Source: Vibrio alfacsensis
GTDB lineage: Bacteria > Pseudomonadota > Gammaproteobacteria > Enterobacterales > Vibrionaceae
Length of the DNA: 64,000 nt
Reading direction: 5' to 3'
Assembly (NCBI RefSeq): GCF_003544875.1
Contig: NZ_CP032093.1
Span: forward strand, 1,612,001-1,676,000
Shown: positions 26,505 through 36,560 of the stretch, in pieces
Numbering within the stretch: the stretch's first letter is position 1
How the letters are laid out: every line of letters begins with the position of its first letter
Translations under genes and position numbers: made by a program
The notes under the pieces: model-generated
Told to the model about the DNA's origin: nothing
Seen by the model: only the letters and a program-made list of their open reading frames with translations
Databases searched by the model: none

Positions 26505-27838
26505 ACTCATTCACTTACATGATTTATGATCCAATTCCTTTCGATGGCGGGTCAAAAATCGCCACTCGTCATATGTTAGAACAACTCCCTAACACGACTA
26601 CCTGTCACATTTTGACCGCAGATATAGCGAGTTGGCACCGCTTTCGCACCCAAACATCGGCAACGACGCAAGCATCCGTATCGAAACAGACATCGGCATC
26701 TAAACAGACATTAAACAATCGCAAACTCATTTTGCATGAGCTGAAATGTCCTGCTTCTTTGTATCAAAGTACTCAAGGTGTGATGTATTGGATGTCACAG
26801 CTGATTTTTTTATGTCAGATCGCGTTTGTCTGGTCACTGGCATCGTTAAGAAGTACATCGCCACTGAGTAAGCTCATCCTTATCTCCGGCCCTGGTATTG
26901 ATATGGCAGGCTACCTGTTTGCCCAAATTACGCGTCTATTTAAAGCAATACCCATCATTCAGTTTATACATGGTCCGGTATTTGGCAGTAGAGCGGTGGC
27001 ATGGTGTCTAAAGCAGGGACACACTACCTTTTACCTCGACTCTTCTAAAAGCTATATCGCACGCTTACTAGGTCTTGAAGATGACAAACCATTACCGCGT
27101 CACTTCCATACGTTCATCAACGGTATCCCTGCGTCTCAGTGGCCAACAAGCAACGGTTCTAGCCAAAATAAGCAAACGCAACAAAACAGGCGCTCAGTGA
27201 ACAGCCCAACTCATAATCGGTCGAGAACACGCCCCACACTGTTTTGGGCAGCATCACTGCTCAAATGGAAAGGACTCGATCGTTTCATTGAAGCTCACCA
27301 AACCGCAGATTTATCGAATAATGCCATCACCAAGATTTGTTACATCAAGCCTCAAAACTCCACTTTGGAACAGAGCAACGCGCCGGTTCAACGACCAAAT
27401 ATTGCTTGGTTTGAAGCGCCGGAAAATATTGATGATATTCGTGCAACTGCCGATATCTTTGTCTCGACAAGTCAAAGTGAACCGTTTGGCATGTCAGTAC
27501 TTGAATCATTAGCCGCTGGTCTTCTCGTCGTCATTCCTAAAGACGGCGCATATTGGGATCAAGTGCTCACACATCATGTCAATTGCATAAAGTATGACAT
27601 CTCTGATGAGAGCGCTTTGGCAAAAACATTGGCGGAAGTTGTGAAATCTATCGAGCAGTTACGCCCCATCGCAAATCAAGGCCGTTTAGTTGCCGAGCGT
27701 TATCGAGCAAGCATCACCTACTCCTCCATCGTTGACGCAATCTTAAGTCAAGACCCTGCTAGCCAACGTTCCGCGCCCCTAAACTCAACAAAACAAGGCT
27801 CAACCAAACAAGACGCAACAAAAGAGGAAGTGGCATGA
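26501..27838 (+). CDS. sypJ: SypJ: glycosyltransferase with low-complexity insertions
   Basis: A 445-residue GT4-like protein: YDPIPFDGGSKIATRHML at the N-terminus, a donor domain with LFWAASLLKWKGLDRFI and VSTSQSEPFGMSVLESLAAGL. Three segments do not look like fold elements: a Thr/Ser/Lys/Gln-rich stretch at about residues 50-70, an Asn/Gln/Ser/Arg-rich stretch at about 215-245 between the two GT-B domains, and a Thr-Lys-Gln-rich tail. These look like slippage-grown linkers. Overlaps of 4 bases with sypI and sypK show tight coupling. Confidence 0.8.
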   Translation: MNSFTYMIYDPIPFDGGSKIATRHMLEQLPNTTTCHILTADIASWHRFRTQTSATTQASVSKQTSASKQTLNNRKLILHELKCPASLYQSTQGVMYWMSQLIFLCQIAFVWSLASLRSTSPLSKLILISGPGIDMAGYLFAQITRLFKAIPIIQFIHGPVFGSRAVAWCLKQGHTTFYLDSSKSYIARLLGLEDDKPLPRHFHTFINGIPASQWPTSNGSSQNKQTQQNRRSVNSPTHNRSRTRPTLFWAASLLKWKGLDRFIEAHQTADLSNNAITKICYIKPQNSTLEQSNAPVQRPNIAWFEAPENIDDIRATADIFVSTSQSEPFGMSVLESLAAGLLVVIPKDGAYWDQVLTHHVNCIKYDISDESALAKTLAEVVKSIEQLRPIANQGRLVAERYRASITYSSIVDAILSQDPASQRSAPLNSTKQGSTKQDATKEEVA

Positions 27839-29291
27839 GGTTGTCTGCGTTAAAAAATATTGCGAGTTATGGCGTGGCACTTTGCACTATGAAAGGCACG
27901 TCATTACTCATGCTACCTCTCATTACGCGTTACTTATCTCCCACCGAATATGGTCAGTTGGAGCTATTGACCATCACAAGTTCATTTATTGCCTTGCTGA
28001 CTTGTTGCTCTTTGCATGAGGCACTCTATCGTTTCGCCCTACACGATAAGACAAATGAACCGTTCGAGCGTGTCGAGTATAAAGCAAACCAAATCTTCAC
28101 CATCACCCAACTCGTCTCCCTAGGGTTAATGTTGGGCATTGGCTTTGCCGCACTTTGTTTTTACCAAAGTGTTGAAGCACTACTCAGCCATTACCACTTA
28201 CAGCTTAAAGACATTGTCATTTTGAGCTTATCTTTATGCATAGGAGGCTCATTATCGATTGGGTTAGCCTGGTTGAGAATGAAAGACGACATAAAAAACT
28301 TTGTCGTGATTTCCATTACCACAACTCTGATTCAAGCCCTATGTGTTTTGCTCTTACTTGAATACGGATATGGTATAACCGGTGTATTACTGGCCGGATT
28401 ATTTACCCATCTCATGCAATGGTTCTGGGTTACCAAAACGTCCGGTTTACAATTCGTCACACCGACTCGGTTACTCTTTAGCCTGACCATGAAATACACC
28501 ATTCCACTCACCGCTTCTACTCTTGTTGCGTTTGGACTCAACGGCGCAGAAAGGTGGCTTGTCTTAGCAAGCTCTGACCTAGAGACGCTTGGGCAGTATG
28601 CGATTGCCAGTAAGTTCGCTTTGGCGGCATGTATCCTTATGCAGCCTTTTGGGATGTGGTGGATGCCCAAACGATTCGCAATGCTAAACAGTGATGTCAG
28701 CATGACCGAGCGAATTTCGCTATTGGGCATTGTTTTGATCGGCGTAATTATCATTAGCGTTGCTGCAACAAGCCAACTATTACTCACCTTTGTTCTTACT
28801 ACAGATTACCAATTCGCCATTACGCTCATTCTAGGTACACTTTTATGGTACTCGGAAAGGAAATGGCAGAGCTTATCAACCTCGGCATTCTCTACCAGAA
28901 ACAAACGAATACTCTGTTTGCCATTAATAGCGCCACGACCATACTTGGGATTTCAGGATGCGTTTTCTTTCTCGACCTAGGTGTCTGGGCTGTCATGATC
29001 ATCATTGGCGTGTTCCAGCTCATAAAAGTCCTAAGCGTGTTTTATTACAGTCAACGAGCTTTCCACGTCTTTTCTCATGCAAAAATTCTCATTGCCGTCC
29101 CTGTCATCTCTGCATGCTCATTGTTTGGTATTTATTGCGCTTCATCCCCTGTAATGGTGAGTGTTATCGCCCTCATCGCTTTACTGCTGTTTTTAACGAT
29201 GGCGCTAACACTTACTAGCCCAGAGCATCGAATAACGCTAAAACGCACCCTATCCCAAGCAATCCGTCGTTCAGGATTCGCCCATGATTGA
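27835..29291 (+). pseudogene. sypK: SypK: Wzx-type polysaccharide flippase, frameshifted
   Basis: A multi-helix membrane protein of the MATE/MVF-like polysaccharide flippase family (LKNIASYGVALCTMKGTSLLMLPLI at the N-terminus, RYLSPTEYGQLELL loop after helix 1). The first frame stops at 28980 after off-frame residues and the second frame runs from before 28860 to 29291. Adding one base at 28853-28858 reads WYSGKEMAELINLGILYQK, and the joined protein is about 485 residues. It would flip the undecaprenyl-linked Syp unit to the periplasm. As printed the last four or so helices would be missing. It overlaps sypJ by 4 and sypL by 8 bases. Confidence 0.8.
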
Positions 29292-30684
29292 TAACCAGAT
29301 TGATAGTCAAGATCGCCGCCTTATCGGGGCTGGTACGCTTTTTTTCATTATGATGGCTCTGAGCGCAATCGCTGTGAGCTGGTACTTTTTCCCTCATCCA
29401 TTTATTGGCTTAGCCATCGCACTTATTCCTTTGGCACTATTATTCACCGTAAGAATGCTGTTTTGGTTTATGCTGCTGTTCGTCGTGTTTTCATTTTTTC
29501 GAATTCACGAGGTTTTCCCTTTCCTAATACCATTAAAGTTGCCTCTTCTGTTCTCTCTCGGCGCGTTATCCTCCATTTGTTGGCATCTTTTCATCAGTCG
29601 AAGTCTTAATGTTTACTGGCACCCATCAATGACATGGCTGCTGTTATTTTGGATAGTCGTTGTTAGCAGTATCGTATTTGCTTCAAACAGAGGTGTAGCA
29701 ATAACGTCTTTTCAATCGATATATTGGAAAATTATGGTGATGACACTGGCGATTATTTGGATCGTCACCGATAAAAAATATCTCGCAAAGACATGTTGGG
29801 TGATCATCATCTCAGGCGCTCTGGTTAGCATGGTTGCGTTGTATAACACGACGATGGGTATTGGTTTAGTCGAGGGAAGCCGCGTAACTATTGGCCGCGC
29901 GATTGGTTCAGTACTGGGCGATCCCAATGATTTGGCGCTTGTTTTGCTGTTTCCAATGGGATTTAGTGTCAGCGTTATTTTGAGCTCTCACATCAGCATT
30001 CAATGGCGGACTTTAGCCACAATTACGACCTTATGCCTCACGCTTGCGATCATTGCCACGCAAAGTCGCGGTGGTCTCCTAGGTATGCTAACGGTCTATG
30101 CCTACTTCTGCTCCCAAGTGATCCGATCCAAATTAGTCTTAGTCACTCTCGGCGTGCTAGGTGCCGCTTTACTCTATGCCGCGGCAGGTATTTCAGGTAG
30201 AGCCTCTGGAGGCGCGGCTGAAGCGGGTATAGACGCATCCGCAATGGGAAGACTTTACGCTTGGGAAGCCGCGGCGAAGATGGCATTAGATAACCCATTG
30301 TTCGGTGTCGGGCTTGATAACTTCTACTTCAATTATTTTTATTACAGCGCCCATTGGGATGGACTTAATCATGCGGTGCACAGTACTTGGTTTGGTGTGT
30401 TAGCTGAAACGGGGTTTCTAGGGTTGTTTTTATTTATCGGACTTATTATTTCACTATTAAAAGCCGCTCACTCGACCATCGTAAAACTCAACACAACACC
30501 AGGGTGCAATCCAGAAGATACGCACAGCAATCAACATGGATACCTCCTAACATGTGCAAAAGCCGTGTTTGCTGGCTTACTTGGTACTATTGTCTCCGGT
30601 ACTTTTCTTACTCAAGGGTTTGTTTGGCCGATCTATATATTGGCAGCGCTCACCGTTTCTGTATCAAAAATAGCGCAAAATTGA
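29284..30684 (+). CDS. sypL: SypL: O-antigen ligase/polymerase (Wzy_C) family
   Basis: A 466-residue inner-membrane protein with about 11-12 hydrophobic segments and a large periplasmic loop. The loop ends in GLDNFYFNYFYY...HAVHSTWFGVLAETGFLG, the Wzy_C/WaaL ligase signature with a conserved His. It would polymerise Syp repeat units or ligate the polymer at the periplasmic face. It starts inside the sypK end. The stop codon abuts the SypG-type site for the sypM promoter. Confidence 0.88.
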   Translation: MIDNQIDSQDRRLIGAGTLFFIMMALSAIAVSWYFFPHPFIGLAIALIPLALLFTVRMLFWFMLLFVVFSFFRIHEVFPFLIPLKLPLLFSLGALSSICWHLFISRSLNVYWHPSMTWLLLFWIVVVSSIVFASNRGVAITSFQSIYWKIMVMTLAIIWIVTDKKYLAKTCWVIIISGALVSMVALYNTTMGIGLVEGSRVTIGRAIGSVLGDPNDLALVLLFPMGFSVSVILSSHISIQWRTLATITTLCLTLAIIATQSRGGLLGMLTVYAYFCSQVIRSKLVLVTLGVLGAALLYAAAGISGRASGGAAEAGIDASAMGRLYAWEAAAKMALDNPLFGVGLDNFYFNYFYYSAHWDGLNHAVHSTWFGVLAETGFLGLFLFIGLIISLLKAAHSTIVKLNTTPGCNPEDTHSNQHGYLLTCAKAVFAGLLGTIVSGTFLTQGFVWPIYILAALTVSVSKIAQN

Positions 30685-30702
30685 TTCTCAATATGAGAAT
30701 CA
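30681..30702. promoter_or_regulatory. Palindromic SypG-type enhancer site upstream of sypM
   Basis: Perfect 9-bp arms TGATTCTCA and TGAGAATCA surround ATA. It begins in the sypL stop region and is the most symmetric of the syp sites. The TTCTCA core is 65 bases from the -24 GG. Confidence 0.78.
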
Positions 30703-30748
30703 CCACAAGAGAACAAGTTAAGCCATTGTTTCACATATAAATATTAGT

Positions 30749-30764
30749 TGGCATAAAGCATGTA
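30749..30764 (+). promoter_or_regulatory. Probable sigma-54 promoter of sypM
   Basis: TGGCATAAAGCATGTA keeps the -24 TGGCA and the -12 TG at the right spacing but has T for the consensus C in the -12 GC. It is weaker than the other three and relies on the enhancer upstream for support. Confidence 0.5.
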
Positions 30765-30800
30765 AAGACATAGTAGCAATCTATTTTAAAGGGACGCACT

Positions 30801-31550
30801 ATGCTAACGAATATGACATTCAAATTAAAAACATGGCTTAAAACCAGTCACTCACCAACAGCGAAATGGCTATTTCGCACGTTAAAATCAATCGCTGTTT
30901 TCGATCTCCCTCTGCCACAATTTATCAACCTCGCTTTTTACAAGGTCCTGTCATTTGTGCGTAACGCTTACCACGGGCTGTTACGCGTATTCATCTTGAC
31001 ACCGGCCTTTCGTGGTCGTTGCTCTCACAGTGGTAAACAGCTTTATCTCTATGGAGGCCTACCTTTTGTTACTGGCCCTTTAGATATTGCGCTTGGAGAT
31101 CATTGCCGGATATCCGGACAAACGACATTTTCCGCCAGCAGTCATACTCGCCAACCCAGTCTGCACATTGGTAATAATGTTGATGTTGGCTGGCAAACAA
31201 CGATCGCTGTCGGCACAAAAGTCATCATTGAAGACAACGTTAGAATCGCTGGGCGCAGTAACTTCTTTGGTTATTCAGGGCATCCGATTGATCCTGAAAA
31301 GAGAGCGAATGGTGAAGCTGACGATCTCAACCAAATCGGCGATATCATACTCAGACGCGATTGTTGGCTAGGCACAAATGTGATTGTAAAGGCAGGAGTG
31401 ACTATAGGCCAAAACAGCATCATTGCAGCCGGTAGCGTCGTAACAAAAAGCATTCCGAATAACGTCATTGCTGCGGGGAATCCTGCAACCATTGTTCGCC
31501 ATATCGACACATCATCGACCCGAACACTGTTGGAGGCCGATTATGCATGA
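30801..31550 (+). CDS. sypM: SypM: hexapeptide-repeat acetyltransferase
   Basis: A 249-residue left-handed beta-helix transferase. About 75 N-terminal residues contain a helix (FINLAFYKVLSFVRNAYH), then hexapeptide repeats (HIGNNVDVGWQTTIAVG, VIIEDNVRIAG), the His-Pro element GYSGHPIDPEKR and the terminal IAAGNPATIV loop. It would O- or N-acetylate a sugar of the Syp polymer. First gene of the sypMNO transcript. A better-supported start may be the ATG at 30813 or 30801; GGGACGC gives only a weak ribosome binding site. Confidence 0.85.
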   Translation: MLTNMTFKLKTWLKTSHSPTAKWLFRTLKSIAVFDLPLPQFINLAFYKVLSFVRNAYHGLLRVFILTPAFRGRCSHSGKQLYLYGGLPFVTGPLDIALGDHCRISGQTTFSASSHTRQPSLHIGNNVDVGWQTTIAVGTKVIIEDNVRIAGRSNFFGYSGHPIDPEKRANGEADDLNQIGDIILRRDCWLGTNVIVKAGVTIGQNSIIAAGSVVTKSIPNNVIAAGNPATIVRHIDTSSTRTLLEADYA

Positions 31551-32661
31551 TTTAATTGTTTTTGGTGAAGACTTTGGTGGACTGCCATCCAGTACTCAAC
31601 ACATCGTTAAATTGTTAAGCCATAACCGCAAAGTGCTTTGGATTAACTCCATTGGTCTCCGAAAGCCAAGATTAAGTAAAAAAGACACCTTACGAGTGTT
31701 CAAAAAGCTTATTTCCCGTTCTGGAAGCAAACACACTTATAGTGACACAAGCGATAGCCGCGCTGAGAATATTACGGTCGCCAATATCAAAACCATCCCT
31801 GCGCCAAAATATGCTTGGGAACGCTCGATCGCGAAACGGATAATGCTCCATCAACTTCGCCCTCTCATTAAGCGTCTCAAATTGGAAAAACCTATTCTTT
31901 GGACCTCATTACCAACTGCGTCAGATTTATGTGGCGAGCTCAATGAAAGTGGCGTGGTTTACTACTGTGGGGACGATTTCGGCGCTTTAGCAGGTGTGGA
32001 TCACAGCACCGTCTTGGAGCATGAGCACCTATTAGCACGGCATTCTAACCTGATCCTTGTCGCAAGTGATGCAATGCGCCTCAGGTTCCCTGCTTCTAAA
32101 ACACTCCTTGTTCGCCACGGCGTTGACTACTCGTTATTCTCGACGCCCATTGAACGTGCGAACGATCTCCCAGTAGGAAAGCCCATTGTCGGCTTTTATG
32201 GCAGTTTGTCAGAATGGCTAGACCTCTCATTTATACAAGACGTTGCAAACGCAAAACCTGATTGGGACTTTGTTTTTATCGGACCGCAGGAACGTCCTGT
32301 CCCCGAATTAGCAGCATTAAACAACGTCCATTTGCTTGGCCCACGCCCTCACCACCAGCTGCCAAGTTATAGTCAGCACTGGCAAATGAGTTGGCTTCCG
32401 TTTAAAAACAATGCACAAATTAAAGCGTGTAGCCCACTCAAATTAATGGAGTACATCGCAACTGGCACACCTATTGCCGCCACCCAATTTGATGCTACAA
32501 AACCGTATTGCCACCAAATCAATGAAGTACACAGTAGCGATGACATGATCGCCCTACTTGACCAACCGGCACGTTGGATTTGCCCTGATCGCAATAGTGT
32601 TAAAGAGGACAGTTGGCACCAGCGTGCTCAGTTTGTCGATTGGTTATTGGAGTTATTATGA
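31543..32661 (+). CDS. sypN: SypN: glycosyltransferase (GT4-like)
   Basis: About 372 residues. MHDLIVFGEDFGGLPSS and VLWINSIGLRKPRL begin the N-domain. The donor domain has IVGFYGSLSEWLDL, DFVFIGPQERP and KACSPLKLMEYIATGTP, a pattern of GT4/GT1 enzymes lacking a clear E-x7-E. ATG 31543 follows GGAGG (31532) and overlaps the sypM stop by 8 bases; the longer frame back to 31468 is antisense to nothing but lies inside sypM. Confidence 0.82.
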   Translation: MHDLIVFGEDFGGLPSSTQHIVKLLSHNRKVLWINSIGLRKPRLSKKDTLRVFKKLISRSGSKHTYSDTSDSRAENITVANIKTIPAPKYAWERSIAKRIMLHQLRPLIKRLKLEKPILWTSLPTASDLCGELNESGVVYYCGDDFGALAGVDHSTVLEHEHLLARHSNLILVASDAMRLRFPASKTLLVRHGVDYSLFSTPIERANDLPVGKPIVGFYGSLSEWLDLSFIQDVANAKPDWDFVFIGPQERPVPELAALNNVHLLGPRPHHQLPSYSQHWQMSWLPFKNNAQIKACSPLKLMEYIATGTPIAATQFDATKPYCHQINEVHSSDDMIALLDQPARWICPDRNSVKEDSWHQRAQFVDWLLELL

Positions 32662-34127
32662 ATACAAACAGCATTAGCGAGCTAAAGTTAAGACTGATCA
32701 ATATCGTCATCGCGGGTTGGCGCCAGCGTTGGGTCATCGCGCTACCAATGTTGTTGCTACCCATGATCGCCTTTGTCGCATCCAAAATTACACCCGCTAC
32801 CTACAAATCTCATACCAGCTTGTTGATTCAAGAAACGGCGAAAATGAACCCATTTCTTGAAGACATTGCGGTATCCACCATGCTTAACGACCGTTTAAAC
32901 GCCATTCAAACGCTGTTAAAAAGCCGACACATACTTGGCATGGTGGCCTCTGAACTTAATCTTGTGGATGAAGATACATCAGAAGCAGACAAAGAAAAGG
33001 TCATCGCTCACATTGCCTCCCATTTAACCGTGCTTCAAATGGGTAAAGATTTACTCAAAATTGAATACCGCTCCGAGTCTAAAGAAGACATGAAACCCAT
33101 TCTTGAATCGGTCAGTCGTCATTTTATTGAGCAAGTTCTCGCACCAGAGCGTTCCTCTATTGTCGATTCAAGTAAGTTTTTGGCACAACACATTGATAAG
33201 CGCCTTTCTGCTTTACAAAAATCCGAAGAAAAGCTGGCTCAATACACTAACGAACATACGGCTCTCACGCCGGAGCTTCAGTCTCAAAGCTATGCACGTT
33301 TGGCTATGCTGAAACAACGCCTCGCAGAAAAGCAAGCTGAGCTCTCTGGCGTTGAGCGAAGTCTGGGATCGCTAGATCAACAGCTCTCGCAAACCAACCC
33401 TGTGGTCGGACGGATTGAAGATCAAATCATCGAGGCTCGCAGTGAATTGACCCTGCTCCAAGCAAAATACACCAACAATCACAGCGCAGTGCAAGCTAAG
33501 CAACGCGATTTAGACCGATTGGAATCTGAGAGAGAAACACTGCTCGCCTCGAAACAGTATAATCTCGATGCTGATCAGCTTTGGGACGTTGCTAGTAGCC
33601 AGCATTTAAATGCAAATAACGCGGTACAGCCATTATTGATTTCTCAGCTCACTTCTCTACAAAAAGAGCGCGGCCGATATGAATCTCTCAAAGAAGAAAC
33701 GAACCGCTTGAACAATATGATCTTAGATTTAGAACTAAAATCACACCAATTCGGCGACCATGTGAAAGAGATATACCGATTACAACGCGATGTTGAAATG
33801 AAACGTCAGTTGTATGAAGAATTAATCCAACGGTACGAAATGGCTCAATTGACAGGCTCACTAGGTCGGTTTGAAGAGAGCAAACGAGTGAAAATTATCG
33901 ATCGCCCTTATACACCTACGCGACCATCCAACTTCTCTACCTTGCTATTTGTTGTCTCTGGTCTCGTAGGCGGATTCGCACTTGGGGTTGGTGTCGCCAT
34001 CATCCTTGAATTGTTTGACTCTACCATTCGCACCAAATCAGATATTAGCGCAATCACCTCAGTTCCGGTTCTAACCGTACTTCCAAAATTTACCTCGCCA
34101 AGCAGTCAAATTGATTCTCAAACTTAA
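32658..34127 (+). CDS. sypO: SypO: Wzz/GumC-type chain-length and export protein
   Basis: About 489 residues. A Wzz domain with a first membrane helix (about 28-46, WVIALPMLLLPMIAFVA), a long periplasmic coiled coil (about 170-390, many KQRLAEKQAEL heptads), and a second membrane helix near residue 440 (LLFVVSGLVGGFALGVGVAI). There is no cytoplasmic kinase domain, so SypD would be its separate partner. It sets polymer length with SypC and SypD. ATG 32658 overlaps the sypN stop (ATGA); the TTCTCA of the sypP control region overlaps its last codons. Confidence 0.88.
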   Translation: MNTNSISELKLRLINIVIAGWRQRWVIALPMLLLPMIAFVASKITPATYKSHTSLLIQETAKMNPFLEDIAVSTMLNDRLNAIQTLLKSRHILGMVASELNLVDEDTSEADKEKVIAHIASHLTVLQMGKDLLKIEYRSESKEDMKPILESVSRHFIEQVLAPERSSIVDSSKFLAQHIDKRLSALQKSEEKLAQYTNEHTALTPELQSQSYARLAMLKQRLAEKQAELSGVERSLGSLDQQLSQTNPVVGRIEDQIIEARSELTLLQAKYTNNHSAVQAKQRDLDRLESERETLLASKQYNLDADQLWDVASSQHLNANNAVQPLLISQLTSLQKERGRYESLKEETNRLNNMILDLELKSHQFGDHVKEIYRLQRDVEMKRQLYEELIQRYEMAQLTGSLGRFEESKRVKIIDRPYTPTRPSNFSTLLFVVSGLVGGFALGVGVAIILELFDSTIRTKSDISAITSVPVLTVLPKFTSPSSQIDSQT

Positions 34128-34128
34128 A
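34111..34128 (+). promoter_or_regulatory. SypG-type enhancer site upstream of sypP
   Basis: ATTGATTCTCAAACTTAA, with TTCTCA at 34116, lies in the last codons of sypO. It shares AATTGATTCTCAA with the sypI and sypM sites and is 63 bases from the -24 GG. Confidence 0.7.
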
Positions 34129-34178
34129 CAAAAAGACAGAACCCAAAGTAAATACATTAAGATCAGCAACTTAAAAAC

Positions 34179-34193
34179 GGCACAATAACTGCT
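34179..34193 (+). promoter_or_regulatory. Sigma-54 promoter of sypP
   Basis: GGCACAATAACTGCT has the GGCAC and CTGCT boxes with five bases between, in a gene-free stretch about 55 bases upstream of the sypP start. Confidence 0.75.
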
Positions 34194-34248
34194 TAGTAAT
34201 ATAAATAACCTTTTAAGGATACTGACGATGTTGATTAGGGAGAGTGCG

Positions 34249-35342
34249 ATGAAAACACAGAAAATTGCCCATATTGTTCAACACCTCAAACCCGGAGGCT
34301 TAGAAAGTCTCGTGCTTGACATGATTCAGTTCTCACGCGCCAACGCCGTAGTAATAAGCCTAGAGGGTACAAAAAATGAAGCCATCCGTGACTGGCCCAA
34401 GCTCGCCAAATACCAAGATAAACTTCACTTCCTGAATAAGCAGCCTGGCTTGCAGGGCTCATTACTGATCAAGCTTCACAAATTGTTTAACCATTTACAG
34501 TTAGACGTGGTCCACACCCATCATATTGGCCCTCTTCTTTATGCCGGAGTCGCCTCTAGAATGGCAGGCATCAAACACCGCATTCATACCGAACATGATG
34601 CATGGCACTTACACAACCCGAAGAGACGAACACTGAATCGACAGCGCTAACACTCGCCCAACCGATCGTAGTCGCAGATGCCAAAAAAGTAAGCAGCCAG
34701 CTACAAAATTATTTTCCAAAACAACACATTCATACCATCGTCAACGGTATCGATACCCGCCGCTTTGTTCCCGGAAATAAACAGGACCAACGATTACGTC
34801 TCAATCTTCCTTTATCCAAATTGCTCATTGGGAGCGCTGGCAGACTAGAAACAGTAAAAGGTCATGATCAATTAATCTCTGCCCTACGCCACTTGCCAAA
34901 TCACACTCACTTGGCTATCGCAGGTGATGGTAGCCAACGAGAATCATTGGAAGCACAAGCAAACATTCTCGGTCTTGCTGATCGAGTCCATTTTGTCGGA
35001 CACATAGAAAAAATAGAGCACTTCTATCAGGCATTAGATGTATTTTGTCTACCATCTCGGAATGAGGGTTACCCCCTCACTGCACTGGAAGCTCAAGCCT
35101 GCGGCATCCCTACCGCGGTCACCAACGTCGGATCAGCGAAAGAAACTCTTTGCCCAAATACAGGCGTTCTTCTCGCTGCAAATAATGTCCGTCAAATGGG
35201 GGCAACGCTTAGAAAGATGCTCCTAAACCTAGAGGCATTCAACACCCACCCACGCAAGTTTGTCTGTGCTGAAAATGACATTCGCAAAATGGTTTGGTCG
35301 TATGAACAACTTACGACACCCAACCAAATAGCACTACGCTAG
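34249..35342 (+). pseudogene. sypP: SypP: GT4-type glycosyltransferase, frameshifted
   Basis: The first frame (MKTQKIAHIVQHLKPGGLESLVLDM) covers the N-domain to 34650. The donor domain (LIGSAGRLETVKGHDQLISAL, LPSRNEGYPLTALEAQACGIP) is in a second frame to 35342. One missing base at 34641-34645 gives LNRQALTLAQPIVVADA, and the joined protein is about 364 residues, normal for GT4. GGAG lies 6 bases before ATG 34249; ATG 34228 is an alternative. It is the first gene of the sypPQR unit. Confidence 0.8.
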
Positions 35343-35355
35343 CGGGAGATTCAGT

Positions 35356-36521
35356 ATGACTTACGTTGATTTATTCCTCATGACTACTTGGTTTTATGTC
35401 TGTTTCTTATTATTTATCATCATATTGGGTATCCCTTATTACTCAAATATCTTGCAAAAAAAAATGATGGTAACGAACACAGCCTTACTCAACAAAATAG
35501 CGCTGATTACCCAAGTGTCACGGTGATCATCCCAGCCTACAACGAGGAGCAATGGATCGCAGACAAATTGCGAAATTGCGCGATGATAGACTATCCCCGC
35601 TCTCGCCTTACGATCAAACTTTACTGCGATGGTTGCAGTGACAATACTGCTGAAATAGCCCGCCAAACCATACAAGAAGCAATTTGCTCCGATACCTTGT
35701 TTGAAATTATCGAGTATTCCCAAAATCGAGGTAAGGTGAATATCCTCAACACTGCGATGCATAGTGTTACAACCGATCTCACCGTGCTCACTGATACCTC
35801 TGCGTTAATCTCCATAGACGCTCTGCAGATTGCTAAATCGCATTTTGAGAATGAAAAAGTTGGGGTTGTTAATGGCCAGTACGTCATTTTTAATGCGGCC
35901 ACTGAGGGAGAAGATGCCTATTGGCACTACCAAAATAAAATAAAAAAAGCCGAAGCCCATCTCGCTACAACAATGGGCTCACACGGCGCATTTTACATAC
36001 TCCGTACGTGTTTGTTTGAGCCACTAGATTCAGCCACTATCAATGATGACTTCATCCTACCCATGCAAATCGTGAAAAAAGGCTATTTTTCGGCATACGA
36101 TGCGAACGTTGTCGCAACGGAATTAGAGCCAACAACGTTTAAAAATGACTTCTCAAGACGAGTAAGGATATCAGCAGGAAACATGCAACAAATCATTACG
36201 TTATCTGCACTATTCAACCCAAAATTCAAAACAATAGCCTTTGCTTTCGCGTCAGGTAAAGGACTGCGTTTGCTAACTCCTTACCTAATGATTGGTGTTT
36301 TTATCTGTAGTTTTTTACTGCGTGATTTCCCCATATTTGAATGGATCTTAATTGCTCAATTACAACTCTATGCGGTAGTCATTATCACGACTGTTTTCGG
36401 TAAATTAATCCGCTTTAAACCATTGCAATGGCTCAATTATCTACTCATTGGTCACACTGCAAACTTTATTGGTGGCATTAAATACTTATTAATTAAGCGC
36501 TTAATGGCTCACTCGAAATGA
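35356..36521 (+). CDS. sypQ: SypQ: GT2-type membrane glycosyltransferase, probable N-terminal frameshift
   Basis: About 388 residues when joined. It has an N-terminal membrane helix, a GT2 catalytic domain with PSVTVIIPAYNEEQWIADKL, DGCSDNT, a DTSA region and DDFILPMQIVKKGY, and two or three C-terminal helices. ATG 35356 has GGGAG upstream and reads MTYVDLFLMTTWFYVCF, but the catalytic frame is a different one that has only a TTG at 35388 without a ribosome binding site. One missing base at about 35400-35410 would join them into a continuous first helix. It belongs to the group of N-acetylglucosamine- or hexose-adding processive transferases; V. fischeri SypQ has been tied to synthesis of poly-N-acetylglucosamine-like sugar. 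Confidence 0.8.
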
Positions 36522-36560
36522 CTCAACGAGTCCGTTCTTTTTGATAACCACATTCGCAGC

